Of a DNA stretch of 64,000 nucleotides, positions 26,404 through 38,281 are shown piece by piece; position 1 is the stretch's first letter; each line of letters begins with the position of its first letter. Below the pieces are notes generated by a model that ran no database searches, had not been told where the DNA came from, and saw only the letters and a list, made by a program, of their open reading frames with translations. The stretch is from NCBI RefSeq assembly GCF_033126985.1, contig NZ_AP024714.1, positions 1,752,990 through 1,816,989 on the forward strand, read 5' to 3'. This DNA comes from Methylomarinovum caldicuralii (lineage in GTDB: Bacteria > Pseudomonadota > Gammaproteobacteria > Methylococcales > Methylothermaceae). Both the position numbers and the translations under genes were made by a program.

Positions 26404-26832
26404 ATGGCGGAAACCAAGATCAGACCCTACAGCTTCGAACCTTACCAGCCCAAGGAAGGGGAGGAATACATGAGCCCGGAACAGCTCGAGCACTTCCGCA
26501 AGATCCTCATCGACTGGAAGACCGAGCTGATGAAGGAAGTGGACCGGACCCTGCACCACATGCAGGACGACGCCGCCAACTTCCCCGACCCCACCGACCG
26601 CGCCACCCAGGAATCGGAATTCAGCCTGGAGCTGCGCACCCGCGACCGCGAGCGCAAGCTCATCAAGAAGATCGACGAAGCCCTGGAGCGCATCGAGACC
26701 GGCGATTACGGCTATTGCGAAACCTGCGGGGTGGAGATCGGCCTGCGCCGCCTCGAGGCCCGACCCACCGCCACCCAGTGCATCGACTGCAAGACCCTGG
26801 ACGAACTGCGGGAGAAACAACAGGGCGGCTGA
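26404..26832 (+). CDS. dksA: RNA polymerase-binding transcription factor DksA
   Basis: This 142-residue protein binds in the secondary channel of RNA polymerase and works with ppGpp to retune transcription under nutrient limitation. It has the DksA layout: N-terminal helix, a coiled coil with the acidic tip segment [25 protein letters not shown] (tip Asp residues present), and a C-terminal zinc finger with CETC and CIDC (four cysteines). ATG at 26404. It is followed after 6 bp by gluQ, the common gammaproteobacterial arrangement. Confidence 0.97.
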   Translation: MAETKIRPYSFEPYQPKEGEEYMSPEQLEHFRKILIDWKTELMKEVDRTLHHMQDDAANFPDPTDRATQESEFSLELRTRDRERKLIKKIDEALERIETGDYGYCETCGVEIGLRRLEARPTATQCIDCKTLDELREKQQGG

Positions 26833-26838
26833 CCTTTC

Positions 26839-27729
26839 ATGCAGGCGGCTTACCGCGGCCGTTTTGCCCCCGCCCCCACCGGGCCGCTTCACCTTGGCTC
26901 GCTGCTGACCGCGCTGGCAGGTTTCCTCCAGGCCCGCGCCCGCGGCGGGGAATGGCATGTCCGCATCGACGATCTCGACACCCCCCGCTGCCTGCCCGGA
27001 GCCGATAGCGAAATCCTGCGCACGCTGGAGCGTTTCGGCCTGCACTGGGACGGCCCGGTGGTCTATCAAAGCCAGCGGCTTGAACGCTACCAAGCCGCCC
27101 TGACGCAGCTGGAGCGCCGGGGATACCTCTACCGCTGCGTCTGCACCCGCAAGATCCTCAGGCAGGACGGCCCGGTATATCCCGGCCGCTGCCGCGGCCG
27201 CCAGATCCCATCCGATCAGCCCCATGCGCTGCGGGTCCGGGTTGACGACACCCCGGTGGTCTTCCACGACCTGCTCCAGGGGGAATTCCGCGTGCACCTG
27301 CCGCAGACCTGCGGCGACTTCATCGTCCGCCGCCGCGACGGCCTGCACGCCTATCAGCTGGCGGTGGTCATGGACGACGCGGATCTGGGAGTCACGGAAG
27401 TGCTGCGCGGTGCCGACCTGCTGGAAGCCACGCCGAGACAGATTTACCTGCAACCCCTGCTCGGCCTGCCCACCCCCGCCTACTGCCACATTCCGGTGCT
27501 GGTGGATACCCGGGGGCGCAAGCTCAGCAAGCAGAACGGCGCCCCGCCGGTCACGGCGGACCGGCCGGAAGCGGTCCTGTTGCAACTGCTCACCTGGCTG
27601 GGACAGGACCCGCCGGCAGCCCTCGGCGGCGCCCCGGTCGGGGAGCTGCTCGCCTGGGCCGTTTCCCACTGGCGCCCGCAGCATCTGCCAAAACGGCGCC
27701 GGCTGGCTATAATGCCCGCCATGCCTTGA
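26839..27729 (+). CDS. gluQ: Glutamyl-Q tRNA(Asp) synthetase
   Basis: This 296-residue enzyme is a shortened GluRS paralogue that attaches glutamate to queuosine at position 34 of tRNA(Asp). Class I signatures are present: the HIGH-type motif in [14 protein letters not shown] and a KMSKS-type motif in [10 protein letters not shown]. It lacks the anticodon-binding domain of GluRS, as expected for its length. Zinc-site cysteines are seen in YRCVCTRKI. It is probably cotranscribed with dksA. The last codons overlap no gene; acs follows after 20 bp. Confidence 0.95.
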   Translation: MQAAYRGRFAPAPTGPLHLGSLLTALAGFLQARARGGEWHVRIDDLDTPRCLPGADSEILRTLERFGLHWDGPVVYQSQRLERYQAALTQLERRGYLYRCVCTRKILRQDGPVYPGRCRGRQIPSDQPHALRVRVDDTPVVFHDLLQGEFRVHLPQTCGDFIVRRRDGLHAYQLAVVMDDADLGVTEVLRGADLLEATPRQIYLQPLLGLPTPAYCHIPVLVDTRGRKLSKQNGAPPVTADRPEAVLLQLLTWLGQDPPAALGGAPVGELLAWAVSHWRPQHLPKRRRLAIMPAMP

Positions 27730-27749
27730 AGAAACCGGGAGAACAACCC

Positions 27750-29690
<1,941 letters not shown>

Positions 29691-29730
29691 ACAGGGACCG
29701 GAAAGGGCCTGCCAGCCCCCAAGGGCAAAC

Positions 29731-29750
29731 AGGGCGGGGTTACCCGCCCT
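29731..29750. terminator. Hairpin between convergent acs and the helical-protein gene
   Basis: The sequence agggcggg-gtta-cccgccct forms an 8-bp GC-rich stem with a 4-base loop, with partly complementary flanks (aaggg and ccctt). It sits between two convergent stop codons, so it could act in both directions, although neither side has a long T run. Confidence 0.5.
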
Positions 29751-29757
29751 TGTCCCT

Positions 29758-30231
29758 TCAGATGCCCTCGAAACGCGCCAGATTCATGACGAAGCGGCGC
29801 TTTTCCGCATCCTCCAGCTGCACCAGGTTCTGCAGCACTTCCTGGACGTGCTCGTCGTCGATCTCGCTCAGGGCCTGTTTGTACAATTCAATGAGGGCGT
29901 CCTCGAACTCGAGCACCAGCTTGGCGATCTCCTCCACCGACATATTGGGGTGGATTTTCAGGTTCCGCAGTTTCTTCTCCAGTTCGGGGGTAGGGGGATA
30001 GGGCAGCCACAGGTTGAGGATGTGCTCCTGGGTCTCTTCCTCGAACTTCGCCAGGCTCTCGGCCAGATCGTCCTCGTGGCGCTTGAGATAGTCGAGCAGC
30101 AGCTTGAGCCGTTTGCTCTGCTCCTGGTCCTCAATGCGTTCGGCCAGCGCCTTCATTTCCTCGTGGAGGAACTTTCCGTACTCCAGCACATCCCTGACTT
30201 GTTCGAACTTGCGCAGTTTTTCTTCTTTCAT
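29758..30231 (-). CDS. Uncharacterised all-helical protein, ferritin-like bundle suspected
   Basis: This 157-residue protein is highly charged and predicted to be almost entirely helical. Its Glu/His placements (FLHEEMKALAERIEDQE, LKRHEDDLAESLAKFEEE, EFEDALIELYKQALSE, LQNLVQLEDAEKRRF) resemble the four-helix bundles of rubrerythrin/ferritin-like proteins, but a clean ExxH pair in each half is not evident. No signal peptide or membrane segment is seen. The ATG at 30231 follows an AAGGAG ribosome-binding site 7 bases upstream; the frame continues upstream without support. It is divergent from cysD. No function is claimed. Confidence 0.7.
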   Translation of the reverse strand: MKEEKLRKFEQVRDVLEYGKFLHEEMKALAERIEDQEQSKRLKLLLDYLKRHEDDLAESLAKFEEETQEHILNLWLPYPPTPELEKKLRNLKIHPNMSVEEIAKLVLEFEDALIELYKQALSEIDDEHVQEVLQNLVQLEDAEKRRFVMNLARFEGI

Positions 30232-30330
30232 CCATCCGCTCCTTAAGGCTTGAACCAAAAATCTGAACGCCACCTAAGATACACCCAGCCCCCGACAGAA
30301 ATCCATCGCAAAATACCGGGCAGAAGCAGC

Positions 30331-30336
30331 TATAAT
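30331..30336 (+). promoter_or_regulatory. Possible -10 box for cysD
   Basis: A perfect TATAAT lies about 30 bases upstream of the cysD ATG in the divergent gap. No recognisable -35 hexamer was seen at the usual distance, so an activator (for example CysB-like) may be needed; that is inference. Confidence 0.4.
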
Positions 30337-30365
30337 TCATCAATTTGGAAAACGACTGTCCAGCC

Positions 30366-31268
30366 ATGCGCGATTACAAGCTCTCCCATCTCAAGGAACT
30401 GGAAGCCGAAAGCATCCACATCATCCGGGAAGTGGCCGCCGAATTCGACAACCCGGTGATGCTCTACTCCATCGGCAAGGATTCCTCGGTCATGCTCCAT
30501 CTGGCCAGAAAGGCCTTCTACCCCGGCAAACCGCCGTTCCCCCTGCTGCACGTGGACACCACCTGGAAGTTCCGGGAGATGTACCAGCTGCGCGACGAGG
30601 TGGCCAAGGAGTTCGACCTCATCGTCTACCACAACCCGGAAGCCGAGGCCCTGGGGATCAACCCCTTCGACCACGGCAGCAAGAAGCACACCGACCTGTG
30701 GAAGACCGAAGGGCTCAAGCAGGCCCTGGACAAATACGGCTTCGACGCCGCCTTCGGCGGGGCCCGGCGCGACGAGGAAAAGTCCCGCGCTAAGGAACGG
30801 GTCTACTCCTTCCGCGACCGCCACCACCGCTGGGATCCCAAGAACCAGCGCCCGGAGCTGTGGAACCTCTACAACGGCCGCCACAACAAGGGTGAGAGCA
30901 TCCGCGTCTTCCCCCTCTCCAACTGGACCGAGCTGGACGTGTGGCTCTACATCTATCTGGAGAACATTCCCATCGTCCCCCTGTATTTCGCCAAGGAGCG
31001 GCCGGTGGTCGAGCGCGAGGACACCTGGATCATGGTGGACGACGAGCGGATGCGCCTGGAACCCGGGGAGGAACCGCAGATGAAAATGGTCCGCTTCCGC
31101 ACCCTGGGCTGCTATCCCCTCACCGGCGCCATCGAATCCAGCGCCGCCACCCTGCCGGAGATCATCCAGGAAATGCTGCTGGCCAAAACCTCCGAGCGCC
31201 AGGGGCGGCTGATCGACCACGACCAGGCCGGCTCCATGGAAGACAAGAAACGGGAAGGTTACTTCTGA
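30366..31268 (+). CDS. cysD: Sulfate adenylyltransferase subunit 2
   Basis: This 300-residue small subunit of ATP sulfurylase makes APS from sulfate and ATP, driven by GTP hydrolysis in CysN. The PP-loop ([21 protein letters not shown]), [12 protein letters not shown] and [22 protein letters not shown] are characteristic. The ATG at 30366 begins the standard sequence MRDYKLSHL; a TTG seven codons upstream is less likely. It is followed by cysN after an unusually long 171-bp gap that holds a strong hairpin element. APS could feed assimilation or, once phosphorylated to PAPS, the sulfotransferase at 3809-4735. Confidence 0.97.
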   Translation: MRDYKLSHLKELEAESIHIIREVAAEFDNPVMLYSIGKDSSVMLHLARKAFYPGKPPFPLLHVDTTWKFREMYQLRDEVAKEFDLIVYHNPEAEALGINPFDHGSKKHTDLWKTEGLKQALDKYGFDAAFGGARRDEEKSRAKERVYSFRDRHHRWDPKNQRPELWNLYNGRHNKGESIRVFPLSNWTELDVWLYIYLENIPIVPLYFAKERPVVEREDTWIMVDDERMRLEPGEEPQMKMVRFRTLGCYPLTGAIESSAATLPEIIQEMLLAKTSERQGRLIDHDQAGSMEDKKREGYF

Positions 31269-31282
31269 TTAGGGTATATGTA

Positions 31283-31388
31283 AGGGTTTCGGGTATTCAT
31301 CCAGGGGGCGTACTCGGCCTGGACGGCCGAGTACCGAGCGTCCAGGGATGGATTGACAGCGTCCCCCTGGACGAATACCCGGAACCCT
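31283..31388. repeat. Nested inverted repeat (hairpin element) between cysD and cysN
   Basis: The outer arms at about 31283-31309 and 31362-31388 are complementary over 27 bases with three mismatches, two of which could be G-U pairs in RNA. Between them, 31311-31319 and 31325-31333 form a perfect 9-bp stem with a 5-base loop. The element ends about 50 bases before the cysN start. It looks like a REP-like or small palindromic mobile element, or an RNA structure tuning the cysD to cysN ratio. No other copy was seen in this window. Confidence 0.8.
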
Positions 31389-31439
31389 GCCCCCTTGCGT
31401 GATTCCGATCAAGCAACACGAGATATCGAAGCATTGAAC

Positions 31440-33077
31440 ATGGCCACCGAATCCCTCATCGAAACCGACATCGAATCCTACCTGCGCCAGCACCAGGACA
31501 AGGAACTGCTGCGCTTCCTCACCTGCGGCAGCGTGGACGACGGCAAGAGCACCCTCATCGGCCGCCTCCTCCACGACACCCAGATGATCTACGAGGACCA
31601 GCTCAAAAGCCTGAAGAAAGACAGCGAGCGCATGGGCACCACCGGCGAGGAGCTGGATCTGGCCCTGCTGGTGGACGGCCTCCAGGCCGAGCGCGAACAG
31701 GGCATCACCATCGACGTGGCCTACCGTTACTTCTCCACCGACAAGCGCAAGTTCATCATCGCCGACACCCCCGGCCACGAGCAGTACACCCGCAACATGG
31801 CCACCGGCGCCTCCACCTGCGAGCTGGCGGTGATCCTCATCGACGCCCGCAAGGGGGTGCTGACCCAGACCCGGCGCCACAGCTTCATCGTCTCCCTGCT
31901 CGGAATCAAGCAAATCGTCGTCGCCATCAACAAGATGGACCTGATGGGCTGGGATCAAAAGGTCTTCGACCGCATCCGCGCCGACTACCTCAAGCTGGCC
32001 GAGCGCCTCGAGCTCTCCGACGTCCGCTTCATCCCGGTCTCGGCCCTCAAGGGCGACAACGTGGTCAATCCCAGCGCCAACATGCCCTGGTACACCGGCC
32101 CCACCCTGCTGGAGGTGCTGGAAACGGTCGAGATCGCCAGGGACCGCAACCTCGAGGACTTTCGCTTTCCGGTCCAGTACGTCAACCGCCCCCATCCGGA
32201 TTTCCGCGGTTTCAGCGGCACCCTCGCCGGGGGCATCGTCCACCCCGGCGACGAGATCACCGTGCTGCCCTCGGGGCAGAAAAGCAAGGTCAAGGAAATC
32301 GTCACCTACGACGGCAATCTGGATGAGGCCTTCCCGCCGATGGCCGTCACCCTTACCCTGGAAGACGAAATCGACGTCAGCCGCGGCGACATGATCGTCC
32401 ACGCGGACAACTTGCCCCACGTGGCCGACCGTTGCCGCGCCCACATCGTCTGGATGGCGGAAAAACCCTTGGTGCCCGGCCGGCAGTATTACATCAAGCA
32501 GACGACCCGCACCGTCACCGGCTCGGTGTCGCGCATCCTCCACCGCACCGACGTCAACACCCTGGAGGAAGCCCCGGCCGAGCAGCTGGCCATGAACGAG
32601 ATCGGCCTGTGCGAGCTGGCCTTCAACGCCCCCCTGGCGTTCGACCCCTACGAACGCTGCAAGGGCACCGGCGCCTTCATCCTCATCGACCGCCTCACCA
32701 ACGTCACCGTCGGCGCCGGCATGATCACCGGTCTGTCCGAGGACGAAACCCTGCAGCGGCCGGTTACGCCCGAGGAGCGCGCCATCCGCTTCGGCCAGCA
32801 GCCTGCCGTCGTCGCCCTCACCGGCAGCCACGCCCGGGAGCTGGCCTATCAGCTGGAGCGGCGCCTGTTCGACACCGGCCACGCCGCCACCGTCCTCGAT
32901 GCCGAACAGTTGCCGGAGATCTCCACCACCATCGCCAAGGCCCTGACCCACGCCGGCCTCATCGTCCTGTGGCCGCAGCCGCAGACCGTCCCGGAAGGGG
33001 CCCTAACGCTGGATGCCGACCGGCTCGACCTGAACCAGGCGCTCAAGGCGCTCAAGGAGACCGGCATCGTCGCTTAG
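31440..33077 (+). CDS. cysN: Sulfate adenylyltransferase subunit 1 with degenerate APS-kinase-like tail
   Basis: This 545-residue GTPase subunit of ATP sulfurylase has G1 (GSVDDGKST, about residues 30-38), [12 protein letters not shown] and NKMDL, then two beta-barrel domains. Residues of about 455-545 extend beyond a plain CysN and resemble the start of a CysC APS kinase ([35 protein letters not shown]), but the P-loop reads ALTGSHARE and so lacks the Lys and Ser/Thr needed to bind ATP; the tail is also only half the normal length. The ATG at 31440 matches family starts; the frame reaches back into the hairpin element. The 3' end overlaps convergent comEC by 75 bp. Confidence 0.93.
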   Translation: MATESLIETDIESYLRQHQDKELLRFLTCGSVDDGKSTLIGRLLHDTQMIYEDQLKSLKKDSERMGTTGEELDLALLVDGLQAEREQGITIDVAYRYFSTDKRKFIIADTPGHEQYTRNMATGASTCELAVILIDARKGVLTQTRRHSFIVSLLGIKQIVVAINKMDLMGWDQKVFDRIRADYLKLAERLELSDVRFIPVSALKGDNVVNPSANMPWYTGPTLLEVLETVEIARDRNLEDFRFPVQYVNRPHPDFRGFSGTLAGGIVHPGDEITVLPSGQKSKVKEIVTYDGNLDEAFPPMAVTLTLEDEIDVSRGDMIVHADNLPHVADRCRAHIVWMAEKPLVPGRQYYIKQTTRTVTGSVSRILHRTDVNTLEEAPAEQLAMNEIGLCELAFNAPLAFDPYERCKGTGAFILIDRLTNVTVGAGMITGLSEDETLQRPVTPEERAIRFGQQPAVVALTGSHARELAYQLERRLFDTGHAATVLDAEQLPEISTTIAKALTHAGLIVLWPQPQTVPEGALTLDADRLDLNQALKALKETGIVA

Positions 33078-35261
33078 ATCGCCGCCCCGCCAGGTGCGGA
33101 CCCGGAACCCCCGCCCCAGCCGCACCTGGATCGCACCACTCTCGGCGGTGTTGAGCACTTTGGCCCCAAGCGCGCGGTAACGGGCCACCACCTCGGGATG
33201 GGGGAAACCGAAACGGTTGCGGTGGCCGCTGGAGACGAGGACATAGTCCGGGGAGACGGCGCGGAGGAAGGCCGGGCTGGAAGAGGTTCGGCTGCCGTGA
33301 TGGGGGGCGACCAGCACCCGGGCCTTCAGTTCTCCGCCCGTCTGCGCCAACAGCGCCGCCTCTCCGGCCCGTTCCAGATCCCCCGGCAGCAACACCGCCC
33401 CCGCGGCAGTAGCGATCCGCAGCACACAGGAACGGTCGTTCTCCCCCAAGGGAGCGTCCACCGGCCACAGCATCTCGAAATCCACTCCGTCCCACCGCCA
33501 TGCCTGTCCCCGACGGCAGGGCACCTCCGCCAGCGCCGCAGCGCTGCTCCATACCGGCGCCGGGAAGCGCCCGCGCAGGCCGGCCAGGCCGCCGCTGTGG
33601 TCGCGGTCGGCGTGGCTGATGACGATGCGGTCGAGGCGGTTCCAGCCGCGATGGCGCAGATAGGCGGCGACGATGTCGCGGCCGGCGTCGAAACGGGGAC
33701 TGAAACGGGGGCCGGTGTCGTACACCAGCACGTGGGAAGCGGTCTCCGCCACCACCGCCAGTCCCTGCCCCACCTCCAGCACCGTCACCCGGACCTCACC
33801 GGCAGGCGGACGCGGCAGCGACGGCCACAGCAGGGGCAGCCACAACAGCGCGCCCAGCCAGCGCCCCGGCATCCCCCTCGGCACCAGCAGCCAGAGCGTC
33901 CCCAACAGCGCCGCCGCAACCGCCACCAGGCCGGGCGCAGGACCGTGCCAGACCCCGGCGCCGATCTCGGCCAGGCGGGCCAACCCTTCGAACAGGGCCG
34001 CCAGCAGGCGGGCCGCCCCCTGCCACGCCGCTGCCGCCAGGTCCGGCATCAGGAAATGGAGGGCGCAACCGGCCAGTACCAGCGGCACCACGACCAGCCC
34101 CACCAGGGGCACGGCGATGAAGTTGGCCAGCGGGGCCAACCCGCCGACCTGTCCGAACAGCCACAGACCGACGGGCGCCAGTCCCGGCAGCAGAGCGAGC
34201 TGCACCTTCAGGAGCGATTGCCAGCGCGGCAGCGGCCGGCGCCGCCCCTGCAGCGCATAGAGAATCCAGGCCACGGCGCCGAAGGACAGCCAGAAACCAC
34301 CCTGCAGCGGCGCCCGGGGGTCGAGGAGGCAGACCCCCAGCAGCGCCAGGTCCAGCCCCCGCCAGGGCGACACCGCCCGGCGCCAGCGCCAGGCCAGCAG
34401 CGCCACCGTAAGCATCAGCAGCGCCCGCCGGGTGGGGAGGCTGAAACCGGCCAGGGCGGCATAACCGAGGGCGCCGCTCCAGGCCAGCCAGGCCCCCACG
34501 GCATCGGCGTCAATCCGCGCCGATCCCCGCCACAGCCACAGACGCCGCCCCAGCCCCAGCAGCAGACCGGCGATCAATCCTACGTGCAGGCCGGAGATCG
34601 CCACCAGATGGGCCGTGCCGGTGGCCCGCAGCATCCGCCATTCCTCTTCGCCGATGCCGTCCCGCCGCCCCAGCGCCAGGGCGGCGACGATGCCGCCGTG
34701 GGGGACGCCGCGGACCGCCTGGTCGATCGCCTGTGCCAACCGCACCCGCAGGGCGTCGATGCCGGCGGCCGGCGCCAACAGCCGGTTCTGCCGCGATTTG
34801 CGCACGTAGCCGGTGGCACCGATGCCGCGTGCGAACAACCAGCGGCCGTAATCGAAGCCGCCGGGGTTGGCGAACCCCCGCGGCGGCTTCAGGCGCACCT
34901 TCAGCCGCCAGCGCTGGCCGGGATGGAGCGGCGGACCGCCGTACCAGCTCAGCCGCAGACGGGCGGGCAGGGTCGCTGGGCTTTCCACCTTGAAATCGAA
35001 ACGCTGCCCGTGGGGCAGACGGCGGGGAAAGTCCATCACCCTGCCCTGCACCAGGAAATCGCGTCCTTCCAGGGCCTGCGGCAGCGGCGCCCACCCCCAC
35101 AGGGCCAGACAGTACCAAAGGCAACCGCCGACGAACCAGCCGCCCCGGATCCCGCCCAGCAGCAGCGCCGCCGCCACCACAACGGCAAGCCCCGGTCCCG
35201 GCCCGAAAACGAGCGCCGCCAGGCTCCCCAGCAGAAAGGCCAGTCCGGCTTGGTCGCACAC
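33003..35261 (-). CDS. comEC: DNA internalisation competence protein ComEC/Rec2
   Basis: This 752-residue inner-membrane channel protein carries single-stranded DNA into the cytoplasm during natural transformation. The N-terminal region has an OB-like domain, the middle has about ten hydrophobic segments (with [17 protein letters not shown] and [16 protein letters not shown] typical of the competence domain), and the C-terminus is a metallo-beta-lactamase-like domain with HADRDHSGG and [12 protein letters not shown]. The likely start is a GTG at 35259-35261. It is a stand-alone gene here; other competence genes are not in the window. Confidence 0.93.
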   Translation of the reverse strand: MCDQAGLAFLLGSLAALVFGPGPGLAVVVAAALLLGGIRGGWFVGGCLWYCLALWGWAPLPQALEGRDFLVQGRVMDFPRRLPHGQRFDFKVESPATLPARLRLSWYGGPPLHPGQRWRLKVRLKPPRGFANPGGFDYGRWLFARGIGATGYVRKSRQNRLLAPAAGIDALRVRLAQAIDQAVRGVPHGGIVAALALGRRDGIGEEEWRMLRATGTAHLVAISGLHVGLIAGLLLGLGRRLWLWRGSARIDADAVGAWLAWSGALGYAALAGFSLPTRRALLMLTVALLAWRWRRAVSPWRGLDLALLGVCLLDPRAPLQGGFWLSFGAVAWILYALQGRRRPLPRWQSLLKVQLALLPGLAPVGLWLFGQVGGLAPLANFIAVPLVGLVVVPLVLAGCALHFLMPDLAAAAWQGAARLLAALFEGLARLAEIGAGVWHGPAPGLVAVAAALLGTLWLLVPRGMPGRWLGALLWLPLLWPSLPRPPAGEVRVTVLEVGQGLAVVAETASHVLVYDTGPRFSPRFDAGRDIVAAYLRHRGWNRLDRIVISHADRDHSGGLAGLRGRFPAPVWSSAAALAEVPCRRGQAWRWDGVDFEMLWPVDAPLGENDRSCVLRIATAAGAVLLPGDLERAGEAALLAQTGGELKARVLVAPHHGSRTSSSPAFLRAVSPDYVLVSSGHRNRFGFPHPEVVARYRALGAKVLNTAESGAIQVRLGRGFRVRTWRGGDLSDDAGLLERLERLVQVEPVGIQR

Positions 35262-35345
35262 GCCTTCAAGCTTAGGCGAAAATTGCTAGAATGGACACGT
35301 CGCCGGTGAAAATCCCATCCCACAATCCGCATTCAGAACCTGCCC

Positions 35346-35876
35346 ATGCCCAAGAAACTGATACAGCGCTTCATGCCGGAACACCACGTCATCAAGGAAC
35401 ACAAGCACCTGCAGTTCCTGGGTGAACATCTGCACAACCCCAACCTCTGGCACCTCAACCGCAAATCCGCCGCGCTGGCCTTCGCCGTCGGCTTTTTCTA
35501 CATGTATCTGCCGATCCCGGGCCAGATGATCGTCGCCGCGGTGCTGGCGCTGTTGGTGGGCGCCAATCTGCCGCTGTCGGTGGTGCTGGTCTGGATCACC
35601 AACCCGGTGACGATGCCGCCGATGTTCTACGCCGCCTACAAGCTCGGCTCCTGGGTGCTGGGCGTGAAAAACGCAATCAGTCCCGATGTCTTCACCCTGG
35701 GCGGCGCGCTGAGCGAACTGGGCGACATCTTGTGGCCGCTGCTGCTGGGCAGCCTGATTCTGGGGGTCACCCTCGCGGTGATCGGCTATTTCGGCATCCT
35801 GTGGCTGTGGCGCTTCATGACCATCCGCCGCTGGCGCAAACGCCGGCGCGAGCGTCAGGCCCGCGGGGCTTCCTGA
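35346..35876 (+). CDS. DUF2062 domain-containing membrane protein
   Basis: This 176-residue protein has two to three membrane segments ([45 protein letters not shown] and [24 protein letters not shown]) and a basic C-terminal tail ([11 protein letters not shown]). GxxxxxxPIPGQM followed by NLPLS and [10 protein letters not shown] is the DUF2062 signature. The function is not established. Its 3' end overlaps the convergent lolD stop by 22 bp. Confidence 0.9.
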   Translation: MPKKLIQRFMPEHHVIKEHKHLQFLGEHLHNPNLWHLNRKSAALAFAVGFFYMYLPIPGQMIVAAVLALLVGANLPLSVVLVWITNPVTMPPMFYAAYKLGSWVLGVKNAISPDVFTLGGALSELGDILWPLLLGSLILGVTLAVIGYFGILWLWRFMTIRRWRKRRRERQARGAS

Positions 35877-36541
35877 AGCCGGCCGTCTTCCAGATACAGC
35901 ACCCGGTCCATGCGCTCGGCAAGGCCCGGATCGTGGGTGACGACGACAAAGCTGATCCCGAACTCGGCGTTCAGGGCCAGCATCAGCTGATAGACCCGCT
36001 CGGCGGTGCGGCGGTCCAGGTTGCCGGTGGGCTCGTCGGCGAGCACGCAGCGGGGCCGGGTCACCAGGGCCCGGGCCACGGCGGCGCGCTGACGCTCGCC
36101 GCCGGACAGTTCCCCGGGTTTGTGGGCCAGGCGGGCTTCGAGGCCGACCTTCTCCAGCATCTCCTTGGCCCGGCTGCGGGCTTCCTTCACCGCCCGGCCG
36201 CCGATCAGCAGCGGCATCGCCACGTTCTCGAGCACGGTGAATTCCGGCAGCAGGTGATGGAACTGGTAGACGAACCCCAGGGTGCGGTTGCGCAGGCGGC
36301 TCAAGGCGGCCTCGTCGAGTTGGCCGATGTCCCGCCCCTCCCAACAGATCCTGCCGCCGCTGGGCGCCTCCAGCCCGCCGAGCAGATGCAGCAGGGTGCT
36401 TTTGCCGGAGCCGGAGGCCCCCATCACCGCGACCCGCTCGCCGGCGGCGACGCTGAAATCGATCCCCCGCAGGACCTCGACCGTCAGCTCCCCTTCCCGG
36501 AAAACCTTGGTCAGCCCCCGGCAGGCCAGCACCTCACTCAT
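35855..36541 (-). CDS. lolD: Lipoprotein-releasing ABC transporter ATP-binding protein
   Basis: This 228-residue ATPase of the Lol system powers extraction of outer-membrane lipoproteins from the inner membrane. Walker A ([17 protein letters not shown]), the [15 protein letters not shown] signature, Walker B (RCVLADEP) and the H-loop (VVVTHD) are all present, and [14 protein letters not shown] is typical of LolD. It overlaps the end of the permease gene by 8 bp, so the two are cotranscribed. No second permease gene follows, which suggests a single-permease (LolF-like) system. Confidence 0.95.
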   Translation of the reverse strand: MSEVLACRGLTKVFREGELTVEVLRGIDFSVAAGERVAVMGASGSGKSTLLHLLGGLEAPSGGRICWEGRDIGQLDEAALSRLRNRTLGFVYQFHHLLPEFTVLENVAMPLLIGGRAVKEARSRAKEMLEKVGLEARLAHKPGELSGGERQRAAVARALVTRPRCVLADEPTGNLDRRTAERVYQLMLALNAEFGISFVVVTHDPGLAERMDRVLYLEDGRLQEAPRA

Positions 36542-37781
36542 AACGCAGCTCCTCGGCGGGTTTGACCTTGGCGGCCTGCCAGGACGGATACAGGGTCGCC
36601 AGCAAGGTCAGGCCGAAGGCCATCGCCGCGATCTGCCAGACGTCGTCCCAGTGCAGCTCCGAAGGCAGTTCGCTGATGTAATAGACGTCGGCCGCCAGAA
36701 AGTGGATGCCGAAGAGGCGCTCGATGGCCGGGACGATGGTTTCCACGTTCAGCGCCAGCGCGACCCCGCCGGCGACCCCGGCCAGGGTGCCCACCAGGCC
36801 GATGATCGCCCCCAGCAGCATGAACACCGCCATCACCCCGCCCGGCGTCATCCCCTGGGTGCGGAGAATGGCGATGTCGGCGCGCTTGTCGGTGACCACC
36901 ATCACCAGAGTGGAGACGATGTTAAAGGCCGCCACCGCCACGATCAGCATGAGGATGATGAACATCACCCGCTTCTCCATCTGCACCGCCCGAAAGAAGT
37001 TACTGTGCAGCCGCGTCCAGTCGGTGACGAAATAGCCCGGTCCCAGAGATTCGTTCAGATCGGCGGCGATGCGGGGGGCGAGGAACAGATCGTCGAGCTT
37101 GAGGCGCAGACCGGAAACGGCCCTTCCCAAGCGCAGCAAGCGGGCGGCGTCTTCCAGGTGCACCAGGGCCATGTTGCGGTCGTATTCGTACATGCCCACA
37201 TCGAAGACGCCGACCACGGTGAAACGCTTGAGGCGCGGCAGGATGCCCGCCGGCGTGGTGGTCATCTGCGGCGTGATGACGGTGACCTTGTCGCCGATCC
37301 AGACCCCCAGGTAGTGGGCCAGCTCCGATCCCAGGACGATGCCGAAACGGCCGGGCTCGAGCCCTCCGAGGCTGCCGGCGACGAGCTTGTCCACCACCGC
37401 CGACACCTGCCCCTCCCGCTGCGGCAGAATCCCGCGCAGCATGCCGCCGGAAGCCCGCCGCCCGGCGCTCACCATCACCTGGGCTTCGACGTAGGGCGCA
37501 CTGCCGACGATGTGGGGCCGGCCTTCGAGGCGGGCGACCAGGGACCGCCAGTCGGACAGTTTCCCGTCGTAACCGGTAATGGTGACGTGGGACGTCATCC
37601 CCAGAATGCGCTCGCGCAGCTCCGACTGAAAGCCGTTCATCACCGACAGTACCGTGATCAGCGCCGTCACCCCGAGGGCGATCCCCAGAATGGAGGTCAG
37701 GGTGATGAAGGAAATGAAGTGGGTGCGTTTCTTCGCCCGGGTGTAACGCAGGGCGAGAAACAGAACCAGGGGTCTGAACAT
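36534..37781 (-). CDS. lolC: Lipoprotein-releasing ABC transporter permease (LolC/E/F family)
   Basis: This 415-residue permease has four membrane segments (near residues 20-45, 265-295, 310-350 and 375-400) around a large periplasmic MacB-like domain. [40 protein letters not shown] at the N-terminus and [42 protein letters not shown] are classic for LolC/LolE. The ATG at 37781 begins the conserved domain and touches the fur stop (TGATG). With lolD it forms a complete transporter only if it is a homodimer or if a second permease is encoded elsewhere. The symbol is by family; it could equally be lolE or lolF. Confidence 0.9.
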   Translation of the reverse strand: MFRPLVLFLALRYTRAKKRTHFISFITLTSILGIALGVTALITVLSVMNGFQSELRERILGMTSHVTITGYDGKLSDWRSLVARLEGRPHIVGSAPYVEAQVMVSAGRRASGGMLRGILPQREGQVSAVVDKLVAGSLGGLEPGRFGIVLGSELAHYLGVWIGDKVTVITPQMTTTPAGILPRLKRFTVVGVFDVGMYEYDRNMALVHLEDAARLLRLGRAVSGLRLKLDDLFLAPRIAADLNESLGPGYFVTDWTRLHSNFFRAVQMEKRVMFIILMLIVAVAAFNIVSTLVMVVTDKRADIAILRTQGMTPGGVMAVFMLLGAIIGLVGTLAGVAGGVALALNVETIVPAIERLFGIHFLAADVYYISELPSELHWDDVWQIAAMAFGLTLLATLYPSWQAAKVKPAEELRYE

Positions 37782-38200
37782 CAGGCGTCCTTTCGACAGG
37801 CGGGGCAGATGCCGTAGAGAATCAGGCTGTGGTCCTGGAGCGCGTAGCCCAGTTTTTCTGCGATCCGGCGCTGGCGGGCTTCGATTTCCTCGTCGGTGAA
37901 TTCGTCGATCCGGCCGCAGTGCAGGCACACCAGATGATCGTGATGCCCGCCGCGGTTGAGCTCGAAGACCGAATTGCCGCCCTCGAAGTGATGCCGGCGC
38001 ACCAGACCTGCGGCCTCGAACTGGGTCAATACCCGGTAAACGGTGGCCAGTCCGATCTTCTCCCCCTCGTCGATAAGAATCCGGTAAACGTCCTCGGCGC
38101 TGAGATGGCGGGCGCCCTGCTGGAGCTCGAGGATTTCGAGGATTTTCATGCGCGGCAGGGTCACCTTCAGGCCGGCATTGCGCAGATCTTGGGATTCCAC
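37781..38200 (-). CDS. fur: Ferric uptake regulator Fur
   Basis: This 139-residue iron-responsive repressor has an N-terminal winged helix (LRNAGLKVTLPRMKILEIL, ATVYRVLTQFEAAGLV) and a C-terminal dimerisation domain. The metal ligands are in GGHHDHLVCLHCGRIDEF, and a structural CxxC pair is formed by CLHC and CPAC. The start is a GTG at 38198-38200 preceded by AGGAG; longer frames upstream run into bamE. It overlaps lolC by one base, so the two are cotranscribed. It is divergent from bamE, as in many gammaproteobacteria. Confidence 0.95.
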   Translation of the reverse strand: MESQDLRNAGLKVTLPRMKILEILELQQGARHLSAEDVYRILIDEGEKIGLATVYRVLTQFEAAGLVRRHHFEGGNSVFELNRGGHHDHLVCLHCGRIDEFTDEEIEARQRRIAEKLGYALQDHSLILYGICPACRKDA

Positions 38201-38281
38201 GGTACTCCTGTCGATTCGGGATTCGCCGCTGGACGGCGGTTCAGGTATCATGGCCGGCCTGTGGAAAGGCTGCCTTGGCAC

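Noticed and set aside
31353-31439. An upstream start of cysN inside the hairpin element
   Set aside because: The extra 29 codons overlap the right arm of the inverted repeat and do not resemble CysN, which begins at 31440.
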